Shown: positions 25,221 through 37,415, numbered from the stretch's first letter. The stretch is DNA of 64,000 bases from Talpa occidentalis (GCF_014898055.3 NW_023601754.1:52321013-52385012), one strand, 5' to 3'. Translations and numbers: made by a program. Notes: generated by a model not told the origin, from the letters alone.

Positions 25221-25879
25221 GTGGGTCTGCAGTCGGCACCCCGGGCTGGCCGGCCCTGCTCCGGCACCCCCTTGTTCCTCAGAAGGGCCTCACTTGCAAC
25301 AGGACCCAGGAGGAGCAGGGACCTGGGACCCCACCGGGTGGAGCGGAAGTCCCAGTGTGTGCCGTGACCCCTGAGTGCGTTTAGCTAGCAAACTCCCAGG
25401 CCCCCGAGCCCTGGGTGTCACCCATCCTGGGGAGGAGGGGAACCGAGGAGTAGGGCTGTAGAGGAGTAGGTGAGTGGCCAGCCCGGAACACAGGCTGCCC
25501 GGCTCTGGGGGCACCCTCCCTCGCTCCTCCGGCCCAGACTGTGGGGGACCCTGGGCGGCCAGGCCAGCCAGCGCCTCGGGGTGCGAAGTGCCTGAGTCAG
25601 GCCAGATGCCAGGCCAGCGCTGCCCAGGGCAGGATGTCGGGGTCCCACCTGTCCTGTCCCAGAGCCTGGGTCTGGTGCAGGGATAGCCGGGCCGGCCGTG
25701 TTGGCAGCACCCGGTCCCCCTGCCCCCGGCCCCGGAGCTCTAAAGCCGTCCTCGAAGTTCAGGCCTTTGGCCGCTCAGCTCCTCGGCCCTCGACCCCTCT
25801 CCCCGACCCAGCCAGGGTCAGCTGCCCGCCCCTCCCCACTGCCAGCACGCCGGCCTGACTCTGATGCTCTGACCCCCAG
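25221..25879 (+). other. KCNQ1: KCNQ1 intron 14
   Basis: A GT-AG intron of 659 bp: donor GTGGGT, acceptor GACCCCCAG. GC-rich unique sequence with no repeat recognised. Confidence 0.93.
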
Positions 25880-25941
25880 AAAAGAGCAAGGACCGCGGCA
25901 GCAACTCCATCGGCGCCCGCCTGAACCGGGTGGAAGACAAG
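25880..25941 (+). CDS. KCNQ1: KCNQ1 exon 15 (start of helix D coiled coil)
   Basis: The exon encodes two bases of Glu578, then KSKDRGSNSIGARLNRVEDK, matching human residues 579-598. The acceptor is CCCCCAG and the donor GTAGGG at 25942. The length of 62 nt and the phase (ends between codons) equal human exon 15. It begins helix D, the parallel coiled coil that directs subunit-specific tetramer assembly and carries the leucine-zipper contact for the scaffold AKAP9/Yotiao, which brings PKA to the channel. Ala590, Arg591 and Arg594, sites of known assembly or trafficking variants, are kept. T587 is Ser here, from memory of human. The rest of helix D and the C-terminus belong to exon 16, outside the window. 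Confidence 0.97.
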
Positions 25942-26439
25942 GTAGGGCCGGCGCGTGCTCCCCGTGGGGTCCTGTTCCCGGCCAGGGCTCCGCAGTGGCG
26001 CTCTCGCGGCGTGCGGGGGGTGAGGGCATCTGCTTCCCTCCCTCGCTCGCGCCTGGGCTGCACACCCGGGTATCCCCAAGACAGGGCTCACGTCCACCAC
26101 CCTGGCCGCCCAGCCTGGCCACCTCTGACTCGGCCCACCCGGTGCTGCAGCCCCTGAGCCCGGTGCGCTGGGTCACCGGTGCTGCTCACGGTGGCTCGGC
26201 TCTGCCAGCCAGGGGAGGGGCGCTGGGCCCAGGGCCCTCCACATGGGGTCCCGCCCCGGGGGCTGGTGGTGGAGGCCCGGCCGCCTGAGGGGTGAGGCCG
26301 GGTCCTCTGGCGGGCCTGGGCCGTGCGGCAGGCCCAGGGCAGGACGACCCCTCCCAGCCTCCCAGAGTGGAGCCAGACCACCCGGCCGAGCGGCCCCAGG
26401 CGGCGGGCGGGCCTGCCTTTGAAGTCGGGTGGCTTGCAG

Positions 26440-26515
26440 CAGGCTGTTATCTTGCGAGCAGCGTCCACTACATGGGCTTTATCTGGAGGGGCTAAGAGGC
26501 TAAAAATAGAGGCAT
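26440..26515. promoter_or_regulatory. MEF2 plus twin GATA motif cluster
   Basis: A perfect MEF2 site CTAAAAATAG at 26500-26509 lies 15 bp after one GATA site (TTATCT, 26479-26484) and about 48 bp after another (TTATCT, 26447-26452). The short AT-rich patch begins about 500 bp after exon 15. MEF2 and GATA co-occur in heart and muscle enhancers, which suits the expression of KCNQ1. Not tested for conservation. Confidence 0.45.
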
Positions 26516-29184
26516 TTCGGTGGGCAGGGAGTGCGACTCGGTTTCCCGGCAACGCCTGGCTCGGCCCCTTCCACCCCTGCAGCTGGGCAGGCGGCAGGGG
26601 CAGCGACGTGCGTCCTTCTCTCGACTCTCCCCCCGCGTGGCCGCAGGGCACAGACCCGCCAGTGGGCTCAGGCGGCCAGCGGGGAGCCGCCATCCAGGTA
26701 CCTACTGGGCCCTTGCCTGGGCCTGGCCGTGGGCCACACGACGCCCATGCCTTGGGGTGCCGGGGCTGTCAGCTCAGGCCTGGGCCGGCTGGAGCCGCAT
26801 CTTCTCCAGCCTGAGCCCTGGTGGCCGATGCCCACCCAGAGACAGAGACCCCAGTGCCTCTCACTCTGCCGTCAGGACCAGAGGCTAAAGACTGGCATGC
26901 CTGTGAGGGGCAGCACCCGGCGGCAGGCCCCTGTGGGTGGCCACCCAGCATGCGAGCGCCCCCCTCCCGGGCCGCATTTGCCGAGCGGCTCTCACCACTG
27001 GCAGGAATCGGGGCTGGGCCCAGGGCATGCTCCTGCCCCTGCCGCCGGGAGAGCCGTGCCCCACAGGCCCATGTCCAGGTGTGCTGGCCCCTCCTCGGGG
27101 GGCCCTCCTCGGGCCCGGCCCTTCTGTCCTGCTGTTTTGGGCCGTCCCCTCCACTGCCTGCTGCCAGTGGGACTGCAGTCCTCAGGGCCCCGGCCCAGAG
27201 CCTCGGTCCTTTGGGGCGACCATGAGGCGCAGGCAAGGTCCCTGCAGCAGTGCCCCCTCTCCCGCTATGCGGCTGGACCCCAGAAGCCTGCTGGGACCTA
27301 GAACGAGGACCCGTGCGGTGGGCTGCGGTGGGGCTGGCGCTGGCCTTGGGGGCGCAGAGTTACATGCCACGTTCCTTCAGATCTGAGGAGCACAGGGAGT
27401 GTTTCCAGAGCCCCTGGCCCCCAGGGGCAAGGCTGGGGAGCAAAGCCAGGGTTGAACCCCACAAGTGCCCGAGTCCCCGCTGCCAGGCCCTGCCCAGCCA
27501 CATCTGGGTTTCGGGGGTTCCGGGTCCTAGGTGTGGGGCACTAGGCAGGCACCAGGCCGTACTGTGCTCACCCCCTGCCAGGGCCTCCCGGGGAGCAGAG
27601 CCCTCGACCCCTGACCTCAGCCCCAGCTGCCTGTCCAGGCGTCGTGGAGCCGAGCTGGCCAGAGAGCGACCCTCCCCCGCCACTGCCAGTGCCCCCCTGG
27701 GAAACAGAGCCTGGGAAAGGGCTTCTTGGGGCCCAGAGGGCACCGTGGCACATCCTGGGCCCCGCTCGGTCACAGTTATCACCACGGCCATCAGGACCAT
27801 AAACAGCCAGCACCGCCCTGCTGGGCAGGACTGAGCCTGGGACAGGAAGTCCGGCAGCTGCCTGTGCTTAGGGGCCCCACAGGCCCCCGCCCAGCCAGAG
27901 CCCCTGATCTTCCCAGCTCCTCCAGGATGGCCTCACCCCCCCCAACCCCCGCCTGCCGTTTGCTGGGCCAGCCAGGCCCTACACTGCCAGATGCCGCCTG
28001 GCCGGCCCACCCAGCGCGGCCGGGGAGGACAGTGGGCCACGGCCCAGCCGCCGGGGGTGCGTCCTCGGAGGGTGAGGGCCTGGGCGGCGCCGCAGGGTGC
28101 TCTGGGGAGGGCAGCGGAGCTAGTGTGGCATGCCTCGGTTCCACCATAAGAAGACCCTCCTTCCGTGTCAGGCCTGGGCAGCCCCACTGGCCCGAGTCTG
28201 GGGCCTCCGCACAGCCCTACCTGGCAGGGGGTGCCTGTGTGTCCCCTCAGAGCCCCCCCCCCCGGCTGCCCCTCTGCCCAGGGCTCCTCGCACCTGCTCC
28301 CCAGCCTGCCTCACTGCAGGGGTGTGGGGAGAAGCTTCCCACGACAGCCGGGCCCCCACAGGCTCCCCTCCAGATGTGGAGACTCAAGACCCGCCCCAGC
28401 CTGGCTCTAGCTGGGAAGGGAGTGACATCAGCCACTCCCTGCTTTGCCTCAGAAGCTCCTGGTCCTGGGGTGGGGCTCGCAGGTGGGGACTGGACAGGGA
28501 GGCTGAGGGCTGCCGGAGGTCGCACAGCTGGTTCGGTGGAGAGGGCGCTCAGGAGGCCCGGAAGGTGGGGGGAGAGGAGACAGCCCTCCAGCCCTCAGCC
28601 TGTACATGAGGCGGGTGGGGGCCAGGGGGCTGCCTGCCCAGCCGCGGCCGGGTCCCTGCTCCCGTGCCTGCTGGAGGACAACCCGCCTCGCTCCGTGCTC
28701 TCAGCTGGTGCCAGGACCAGCGCAGTGTGTCGGTGTGGCTCAGGCTGTGCTCCTGCTGCTGCTGCCGCCGCGGTGGGCACAGCGGGCGGCGGGTCTCTCT
28801 GCTGTTTTGGCCGGAAACGCTCATGGCTCAGAACTGGACACAGGAAGGTCCTGGGTTTCCAGACCCCACATCAGCAGGCGTGGGTGGGAAAGTCAACTCC
28901 TCCCACCTGACACTCCTTCCAGACCTAGCCAGGCACCCCTTCCTCCTAGACTAGAGGCCCCCAGCCCAGGATGCCCCCCGCCAACCTCCCCAGCTCCCCC
29001 TGCCTAGCATACACGGGCCCTTCCCATGGGGCTTGTCTGCCCCAGCTCCTGCTCTGTCTTCGTCCCAGAGGGTTCCTCCACTGGGACCCCAAGGCACCCC
29101 CACCCCGACAGTATCCCCACCCACCCCCCAGAGCGACCTCGACGCCACCCACCCTCTGCCGTCCAGCCCTCTCCCTCCCTGCCG

Positions 29185-29800
29185 GGCCCAGGCCTTTTTC
29201 ATCTCCTGCTTCGGTTATTTTTCCAGCCGCCTCTGTGGGCCCCACCTGTCCCCCCTGCTCACCAGTCCTTCACGTCGTATATTATTTATTTCACTGCCGA
29301 AATCTGCTGGCTAATATTTTGTTCTAAATCGGCAACTTGAGTGGTTGTGGGACTATTTGAATTTTCTATTTCTTCTTGGGTCAGTTTTGGTAAGTTGTAC
29401 CCTCTAGGAATTTGGACTTTTCAACTTCGTTTTCCAATTCGCTGGCATTTGTGATCATTTTGCTGTCTGTGTCATCAGTAGTTAGCTTTTTATTACCAAC
29501 ATTATCTGTGTCTCCACTTTTTACCTTCTCCCCTCTATTTCCTTAGCCCAGGTGTGTGGTTTCTGTAGCTTTTTAGGTTGGATCATTCATTTTTAGACTT
29601 TCCAAATTTCTAAAATGTGCACTTAAGGCTATAAATTTTTCATCTAAATACCAGTCCAACCTAAGTTTTGAGGGATCCCTTTCACTGACGTGTTCACACG
29701 CTTCTTTTTCTAATCTCCATGTGAGCTCGCGCTCGCCCTCGGAGCCTTTCAGCAGTGGGATTTCAGTCATCATTATAATTGCGAGAACTTTCTAATGTTA
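29185..29800 (-). mobile_element. L1 ORF2 fragment, antisense
   Basis: Strong reverse-complement L1 text: ATTTTCTATTTCTTCTTGGG near 29361, GGTAAGTTGTACCCTCTAGG near 29388, TTCCAATTCGCTGGCATTTG near 29433, and AAGGCTATAAATTTTTCATC near 29625. The order is that of the 5' half of ORF2. The copy is degenerate. Confidence 0.75.
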
Positions 29801-30404
29801 TTACCATGTTGCCTGAGAACAATCCTTTGGAACCCCTTGAGCTATATCCTCTAGCACAGCATGTGATCCAATTCTGCAAATGTACCTGCCGTATGGAAAA
29901 CCACGTGAGTCAATCCCCCGGTTGCAAAGGCTCTGTGGCCTCAGAGTCAGCCAACAGCGCGTGGAAAATGCTTGTGGTGACCTTAACCCTGCAACAGTTG
30001 TGTCTGTGCTGAGCACAGCAGACTTCCTCCTTGGCATAGTCCCTAAACAGGTGGTGTACAGCTAACAAAGCATGTACGTGTGTTAGGTGTGAAGTAATTG
30101 AGAGGTGATTTAAGGTAGCAGGAGGATGGGTATAGGTTGCTGTGAATACTGTGCCGGTTTACATATGGACTCGAACATCTGTGGAGCTTGCTGCCCACTG
30201 GGGGGGTCCTGGGTCAGAGGGTGACTGTTCTCTGCGGCGTTAGCTTTATTTTTACCTACCTGTTTTGTGTCTTGGACTCCATAAACCCCCACAGGTCTAG
30301 ACATGCCCTTCGGGCGTGTTGTACACTAAGTGGTCTTTATGCGTGTCCTCCTCACACCACTCGGTCCTGACGCCCTCTCTGCAGAGTGCCTGTGGTGTGA
30401 CCAG

Positions 30405-32275
30405 GCCACATGCTCTTGGTCCACTTGCCAGCCAACGGGTCTTTGGATTGTCCCCGATTCTGGGCTACTGTAGAAAGTGCTGTTGTGAGCTTTTATGTGC
30501 GAGTCTTTGTAGATAAGATAGTTCTTCATCTCTCATGGTTGGGCCCCTAAGTGGAGTTGATGGGTCTTAGGATAACTTTCTGCATATCTTCCCAAAAGCT
30601 CCCCAACTGTTTCCAAAGGTCAGGCGCCGTGTTGCTTTCCTGCCAGTGCTGTGTGGAGGTCCCCATCTCCACATCTGTGCAAATGCAAGGGCCGGTGGGT
30701 CCTTGCAGGGCCAGGTGGTGGAGCATGTGCAGCGGCATCTCGGGGGCTTGGCTTGCATCCCCAGCCACTGGCAATGTTGACTGCCTCCCCGTGCTCGTTG
30801 GCCGCGCATGGTCCTCTGGCAAAATGTTTATTCGCCCACTTTGTGTGACTGCTGAGGAAGCGATGTCTGCACGTTCTGGATCCATGCCCTGTGTTTGCTG
30901 GATGCCCTGCAGCCGTGTCCTCCCGTTCTGTGGCTCTTTCCTTTCCTGTGTCATGTCTTTTAAACGCAGACACTGAAGTGAGGCTCGGAGTCTTTCTGGT
31001 GGGCTCGAGCCTCAGAGTTGTCTCTGAGACCTAGAGTGTGTGGGGTCTTTGCCTCATCCAAGTTCATGATCATTTTTCCTATTTTTCTTCTTCAAGTGTT
31101 AGAATTTTTGTAGCTAACTCTTACCTTTAGGGCTGTGGTTTACTTTGAGTTACTTTTAGTGTGTGCTGTGAGATAAAAGATCAAGCTAAGTTTTGTTTGC
31201 ATTGGGATGCCCAGGTGCCAACTCTATTTGTTGAAAAGATTATTTTCTCCCATTCATGGCACCTTCATCAAAGAGCAATTGAGCATAAATGTTTGAGTTT
31301 ATTCTGGATTCTGTTGATCTAGGTGCCTGTCTTTAAACTTACATTATGCTGTCCGGATTAATGAAGCCACATTGTAAAGTTGGAAATCAGGTAGTATAAG
31401 TCTTCCAAGTTTGCTCTTTTTCAAATTGCTTTGCCCATTCTATGAATTTTCACTCCACGTTTAGAATCAGGTTGTCACTTTCTACCCAAAAAAAGCCCGC
31501 TGGACTCTTGGTAGGAATTGCGTTAAGTACATAGATCCACTTGGAGACAATTGACATCTTAATGCTTTTGATTAAACCTTCCAATCCATGAGCAGGGTAG
31601 ATCCTTCCATTTATTTGATCTACTTGAATTTCTTCCAGGGATGTTTTGTAGTTTTCAATGCACAAATCCTGTACATCTTTCACTAAATTTACGCCTCAAT
31701 ATTTCATTATTGTTGATGCTATTATTAATGGAATCGTTTTCTTAAGAAATGCAATTAACTTTCTTATATCAAGCTTTGTAAACTGTGACATCATCATTAA
31801 TTTTGATAGATTTCATCGTCGCTGATTCCTTGGGAGCCTCTCAGGATGGTGTCGTGTGTGAATAAAGCCGATTTTCCTCCTGCCTTCCCATCTGGATGCC
31901 TTTAACTTTTCCCCCTTAATTACACAGACTTGGCTTCCACCAAAAATTGTTGACTAGAAGTGGCTGGAGAAGGTCTTAATGGGAAAAGCACGTGGCCACT
32001 CCATGTGCGGTTGGCTGTGGGGTTCCCGTAGATGCTCTTCGTGAGGGTGAGGAGGTTTCATTCCTCGGGTGTGGAAAACTCTTGCCACGAACGGCGTGGG
32101 GCAGTCTCAAGTGCCCGTTCTGCATCTACTGAGATGATCATAGACTTGTTATCACTCATTCTATTAATATGGTGTAATAAACTGACTAACCAGCCTTTCA
32201 TTTCCTATTTGATCAATGTGTAAAATCTTTTTAATGTGTTATGGTTTGGTTGGTTACTATTTTGTTAGGATTGCT
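30405..32275 (-). mobile_element. Long L1 3' portion, antisense (3' UTR plus end of ORF2)
   Basis: Reverse-complement L1 landmarks follow one another over about 1.9 kb. They are a 3' UTR-type segment (GCTACTGTAGAAAGTGCTGT near 30464 and CCTAAGTGGAGTTGATGGGT near 30546), TATTTGTTGAAAAGATTATT near 31225, TTCCAATCCATGAGCAGGG near 31579, CATCTGGATGCC near 31889, and CATTCTATTAATATGGTG near 32157. On the minus strand, 31450-31683 is open and reads like the ORF2 C-terminal reverse-transcriptase region (ENYKTSLEEI..., FNAIP-like LNAIPTK). Frameshifts and stops elsewhere make it inactive. Confidence 0.8.
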
Positions 32276-32439
32276 CACGTCTGGGTAGGAGCAAAGGGGG
32301 AGGGTGGCCCAAGGACTATGGTGGAAGATTATTTGTGCTTTTGTGGTGTGAGAACATACATTTGAGGAGGTGTGAACCTATACCTGGAAACACACACACA
32401 CGGTGTTGTAAATCTCGTCAATAAACATAATTTTTAAAA

Positions 32440-32594
32440 GAATGCTTATCTCTAGGGCCTCCCTGGGTGGCGCAGGGGTTGAGCGCTGGGCCGCGAGGCT
32501 GCCCACAGCCTCTGCAGTGCTGGTTTGTTCCCTGCCGCCGGCGAGGGTCCCACAAAAAAAAAAAAAGAAAGAAAGAAAGAATGCTTATCTCTAG
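32440..32594 (+). mobile_element. Short SINE (tRNA-like head only) with exact 16-bp target duplication
   Basis: The insert is 32456-32578: GGCCTCCCTGGGTGGCGCAG...GGCGAGGGTCCCAC, then an A-rich tail with GAAA repeats. Exact duplications GAATGCTTATCTCTAG lie at 32440-32455 and 32579-32594. The site reads TTTTTAAAAG, a typical L1-endonuclease target. The copy ends just after the GCGAGGGTCCC block, so it lacks the 3' region of the copies at 12076 and 22757. The B box is altered (GGTTTGTTCCC). The perfect duplication suggests a young insertion. Confidence 0.9.
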
Positions 32595-34340
32595 AATCAT
32601 GAAGAATATTGTTCTGGATGGTTCTTGTGATTTTTTCTGATTTTGGTGTCAGATTTTTTTCATTCTTTTTAGTCCTGTATGTACATTTTAGGTGTTCTCT
32701 TTGAACACCATGTGGCTCTTTGTATTTTTTAAAATTATTTAATATGGTTACACTTAATATAATATCTAATATATTTAGATTTATTGCTAACAGTATATTT
32801 TATGCTTTTCATTTATAGTACATTTTAAAAATATTTGCCTTGACCGCTTTCTTGCCTCTTGCTAGAGTGATGGTGAGTTCTCATTCCAGTTTTCTCTCTA
32901 CTGGTTTTGAAGTTTCGCATCCCGTTGTCATTCCAGAGAGGCCAACCTAGAACGTGTTATTTGGGTACATAGCAGACTCTTCACCATTTATGAAATAAGT
33001 TAAGAACCTTAGGACACATTAGCTTCAATCACTCTCCCGATGAATCGTGCAGGCATTGTTGTTGCTCAGTTGTTAGTTTTAACCCACAAATTCTTGGTGG
33101 TGTTTTTCGCAGGTGGTGTGTGTTTAAACTTACCCATCTTTTGGCCTCTTTTGTCACTGATCATTTATTTCTCATCTCAGATCTTACATCTGGGATCACT
33201 TTTTTCTGACTCATTAGGATTTCCTTCAGTGGAAAATAAACTCTAATTTTATTTGTCTTTTAAATGACTGTTTTACTGTTGTCCTTTAAAAATATTTCCA
33301 CTAGGTATAAAATTCTAGACCCTGGGTTACCAAAATTATTTTCTCTTAGCACCCAGTGGCCTCTGTTTGTACAGAGATGAGGGTGAATCATGATTCCTTG
33401 GAAGGCCCTCTGTCTTTTCTCTCTGGCTGCTTTTGAGATCTTTCCTTTCACTCCAATGTTCTGCTTTTTCACTGTGATGTGATCATAGGAAATTCCTTCC
33501 ATTTGTTCTGCTGGGAACTCAGCCAGTTTCCTAGCCTGTGGCTTGGGGTCTGGCTTCAGTCCTGGGTTACTCTCCCCCATTATCTTTCCTCAGGTTTTGC
33601 ATTGGCCCCTTATCTCCTTCTAGAACCAGTTCCCCTCTCGGTCGCCCCCAGGTCGTCTGACCTCTTTTTTCTTTTATCACTTTGAACTATGCTCTGGATA
33701 ATGCTCAGTTTTCCAGTTCACTAATTGTTTCTTCAACTGTGTCTAACCAACTGTTAAACCTGTCCAGTGAAATCTAAATTTCAATTATAATTTTTCTGTT
33801 TTGGGAAATTCTATTTGATTCTTTTGTCTGACACATCATGTTTAGAGTATCTTCCTCTTCATTTGCATATTCCAACTTTTTTTAAAATCTTGAATTACAT
33901 TGAATATGGCTTTTTTCTATGCCATTTCTGTTACTTCTGGTATCTGAAGTCCTTGTGAGTCTGCTTCTCTGTTTTTCCTGCTGGCTCTCAATCATGGTGT
34001 TTCATTTCCTTTGAGGGTTTGTTTTATTATAATTGTAAGCTCATATATCTTAAAATTTATCTGTGGGAATTTTTGAGGCCTAGTGTGAAGCCAAGGTCCT
34101 TCGGGAGGACCCATGTTTACCTCTCCCTTTGCTGCACCCCAGGGAGTACCACCAGCCTGGACTTTAAATTCCAGCCTCAGAGTTTTCCAGACCACCCAGG
34201 TGGTGTGAATTTGCGCTTCTGAGCTGAGTGTGGTCCAGCTGTGGATGTGGCTTCTCAGTGTAGATATTATTCCCCTCCACTTAGCAGGGGGGGCAGTTTT
34301 CTTTACCATCTTTTCAGGGAGGGGCTTATTTCTCCTTGAT
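32595..34340. mobile_element. AT-rich block of old L1-like remnants
   Basis: Long AT-rich sequence with phrases typical of old L1M-type elements read in reverse, for example GTATAAAATTCTAGACCCTG near 33305 and CAGTTCACTAATTGTTTCTTC near 33714, then AACTGTTAAACCTGTCCAGTG. No SINE or gene is seen. The exact subfamily and limits cannot be set by eye. A short CACACACACA run lies at about 32391, just upstream. Confidence 0.45.
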
Positions 34341-34439
34341 CCTCACACTGACAGAGGGTCTCCAGGCCTCCGACCCACAGCAAGGACGGAATCCCACTAG
34401 CGGAGGGGGTGGTTCTGAGGCCAACTCGGTCAGGCGCCC

Positions 34440-34800
34440 CTGGACAGAGGCCGGCAAACCGTGGCCGTGGACCAGAGCTGGCCCTCGAGTGCTTTTGCAT
34501 GTCAGTCAAAGACGTGCAGCAGAGACTGCATGCGTGACCCATGGTGGCCATCTGGCCATGCCTTCAGAGGGAAGTGTCACCCCGATCTAGGCCCATGGCG
34601 ACCAATAGAAATGCTTTGTGAGCCCAGGCACAGCTGACATTTTATATTTTGAGGATATGAAAGACTGGTTAAGGAACTACAATAATATATTTTATTTACC
34701 CAGTAGCCTGGAAAGGCTATCTCCCCAACATACAGCCACCAAGCTGTGTTTCAATGCCACCCCGATTTGGAAGCTGAGTTTTCATAAACGTTACAGTTGA
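34440..34800. mobile_element. Probable old interspersed repeats (MER-type)
   Basis: GGCCGGCAAACCGTGGCCGTGG (about 34450) and CCAATAGAAATGCTTTGTGAG with ATAATATATTTTATTTACCCAG (about 34600-34705) recall two common ancient mammalian repeats. I do not assign families. Confidence 0.35.
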
Positions 34801-36744
34801 AAAAGGAGATTCTCACGCCTGAGTCATTCCAAGCATCCTTGCCTGTTCTCCCACAGCTGGATCAGGGTCTGTGTGCAGGCTGGAATTAACGAGGGTCAGT
34901 CCTGCCGGGCCACGGGGGCCGCCTTGAGACCTTAGACAGGCACCAGGGTCCCTGCATTGGACAGGGCCAGCGTCCAGAGCCGGCGGCCTCCCCTACCCGG
35001 GACGCGCTTGCAGACCCCTCCTGGGCTCCCATGCCCCAGAATCCTTGCCCCGTCGCCCCTCTGAGCCTGCAGAGTGTCCACATTTTTCTCCCACCAGCCT
35101 CCGCTCCCCGCTGCTTCAGCTGGGTGACGCCAGGGACTGTCACACAGAGGGAGGCATGAGTCCAGGCCTCGGGGCACCCAGAGCCTTGGCACTGCCGCCC
35201 CCACCCCTCCTCCACTCCCTCTGCCCAACCCCTCAACCTCCCTCTGTCCCCCAACTTTCATCTGCGCCAGCCCTGCTCTCTGCTGCTTGTGAGCTGCTCT
35301 TGAGTGACAGGTCCGTAAACAGGGGCTGCGCGGGGCTCCCCCTGATCAAAGGCTCCCTTCAGAGTCATCATTAGCTGCTATTCTGGGAACCGGTTATTTT
35401 AAGGTTAGTGTATTTTTTCTGTCCCGAGGAGTCGTCTCGGTGGATGGTGGAGTCCTGAGGCTCTGGTGCTTCGCTGCGCCCGCACAGGCCCTGTTTTGTG
35501 CAGGGCTTTGGAGATAAACCCACGATGAAAGTGGCGCTTGATGCCGGCACGGCAACCACCCTGGAGGAGGTGGGCACGGGTGCCCTGCAAGTGCAGGGCC
35601 AGCGGGCGGGCGCCCAACATGCTCACGGCCGTCTTCTGGGGGGACATTCTCCCTCCAGACTGGCAAGCGCTCGTGCCCTCGGCGGGTGCAGAAATGGGCA
35701 TCTGGACGTGCAGCTGATGGGGAGGTGGGTTCCCGTGACTGCTGTCCTGGACAGGGACCAGGAACATGGTCACCACTGAAACGCGCCTGCCCCCGCCGGT
35801 CACCCGCCCTGGAAGGGAGAGCCCTGGCGTGAGGGCGAGAAAGCAGGAGCCCCGTGCTGCTGAGGGGAGAGGGGCTGGCCGAGGACGCCCAGCAGCAGGA
35901 TGTGCTCCCCAGGCAAAGTCACACGAGCCGGACGGGAGCCCCAGAGCGGGAGGGGTGCCCCAGAGCTGGAAACCTAAGATGCCAGAAGCTGCAACCCTGT
36001 TGCCACCAGCCCTGCCCCAAGTCGGGGTTTGGGGGGCAGAGTGCATCGGGCAGCCACTCTGGCCTCTCATCACGGGAGCTCCAGGTGCTGCTGGCAGCAC
36101 CTTCATGTTGCAGGTGTCAGGCGGCGGCGAGGCCACTGCCACCCCAGCCCCCCAGCCTCCTGCCCAGGATGCCCCCCAGAGGGCCTGCCCCCAGGCCCTG
36201 GGCACCCCTGCACCCCGGGCAGGCCAGCGCCTCCATCCTCAGTCTGAGCCTTCCCCCCTCGGCCTTCCTGCTGCCAAGACAACCAGGGCCCGGGCGCCAC
36301 GTCTACTCCCTCATGGGACAGGCCAGCTCCCTAATCGCTGGGCCCAGTTTACAGGCGCTGGGGCCCTGCCCCTGCGGCCGCCATCCTCCATGGGGCAGCG
36401 CCCCACTTGGGCTTGGACAGCCTGTGACCTCAGGCCCCTCGAGTTCAGCTTTGGTTCAGAGGACAGACCAGGCCTCCCCTGCCTCTTGGGGGCCAGCGGC
36501 CGGGCTTCAGCCTGTGCCCCCAGCTCGTGGTCGCTGTCCATGCTTAGCCCTCCACAGTCTGAGGGGAGGATGTCGGGGTCCAGGCAGGGACCCCCAGGCA
36601 GAGGCCGGGGCACGGGCAGCGGTGAGCTCCAGAGTGGGGGGGCCCCGCCGCTGCAGGGCTTGGGAGCGGGCCGGGTGGGCCTGCCCTGGGAAGGGGGTCA
36701 GGGCCAGTCGGGAGCTCGGCTCTGCCCTCCCCACCAAGGAGGCC

Positions 36745-36835
36745 TCTCTCCTGAATGACTCTATTTATAGGCCTCAGATTGGACCAGAAAGGAAATTTAC
36801 ATTTTTGAAAAGTTTAGCTCAGATCTGCGTCCAGG
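36745..36835. promoter_or_regulatory. MEF2 site in AT-rich island
   Basis: CTATTTATAG at 36761-36770 is a perfect, near-palindromic MEF2 site. It is followed by ATTGGACC (inverted CCAAT type, 36778) and the AT-rich run AAGGAAATTTACATTTTTG. The island is about 80 bp and isolated in GC-rich sequence. Confidence 0.35.
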
Positions 36836-37019
36836 TCCCGGCTGTCTCCTCCAGAGACACGGGCAGGGGAGGAGGGGCAGGCCCGGCCGGGGTGCAGGGG
36901 CGTCCGTGCCGTGACACCAAGGCCCCGGGCGGGGGACAGCGGGCAGCCGTCTGGGGGGCCAGGCACGAGGGCGGCCGGAGCCTGGCTTTGCGGCGAATCC
37001 TGCCCAGCCGCCTTGGCCG

Positions 37020-37125
37020 ACCTCAGAAAAACATGTATTTTGATCAAAATGGGCCCTTTTTGAGACACGTCCCCCGCAGGTCGGGACGCAGGCAGCGGCC
37101 AAGTCCCACCAAAAATAGACGTCCC
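37020..37125. promoter_or_regulatory. AT-rich patch with MEF2-like site
   Basis: AACATGTATTTTGATCAAAATGGGCCC (about 37029-37055) holds a TTTTGATCAAAA palindrome. CCAAAAATAG at 37109-37118 is one base from a MEF2 site. The surrounding sequence is CpG-rich. Functional status unknown. Confidence 0.3.
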
Positions 37126-37397
37126 GGGCGAGGCAGGGCCACGGCCGCCCCGGGGAGGGGGCCAGACCCGAGAGGCGCCCGTCCGGCCCCGCAGGCCCAT
37201 CGCCGGGGCGGCGGCCCGTCCAGCACCAGGGCCGGGGTGCGGCACCCGAGGACATGGGGGGTTGCGGCCCCCACCCGGGGCCCAGCGGCAGGTGGCTGAT
37301 GCAGGCCCCGGCCACGGCCACACTGGGCGGGCAGCGCCGCCTCCACCCGCTCGGGCCCCGCGTCCATGCTGCGCCCCATCTCCCTTTGGGCCTGGGT

Positions 37398-37415
37398 GTC
37401 CACAAAATGGCCGAT
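37398..37415 (+). promoter_or_regulatory. YY1-like motif
   Basis: CACAAAATGGCCG at 37401-37413 matches the AAAATGGC core of YY1. It is a single site in GC-rich intron. Confidence 0.3.

Noticed and set aside
27726..28910. 394-codon + strand open frame
   Set aside because: Compositional; no family similarity, no splice structure, and competing frames on both strands.
35854..37299. 481-codon + strand open frame
   Set aside because: GC-rich intronic DNA lacking stops by composition. The translation is Pro/Gly/Ala/Arg-rich, has no domains, and overlaps open frames on both strands.
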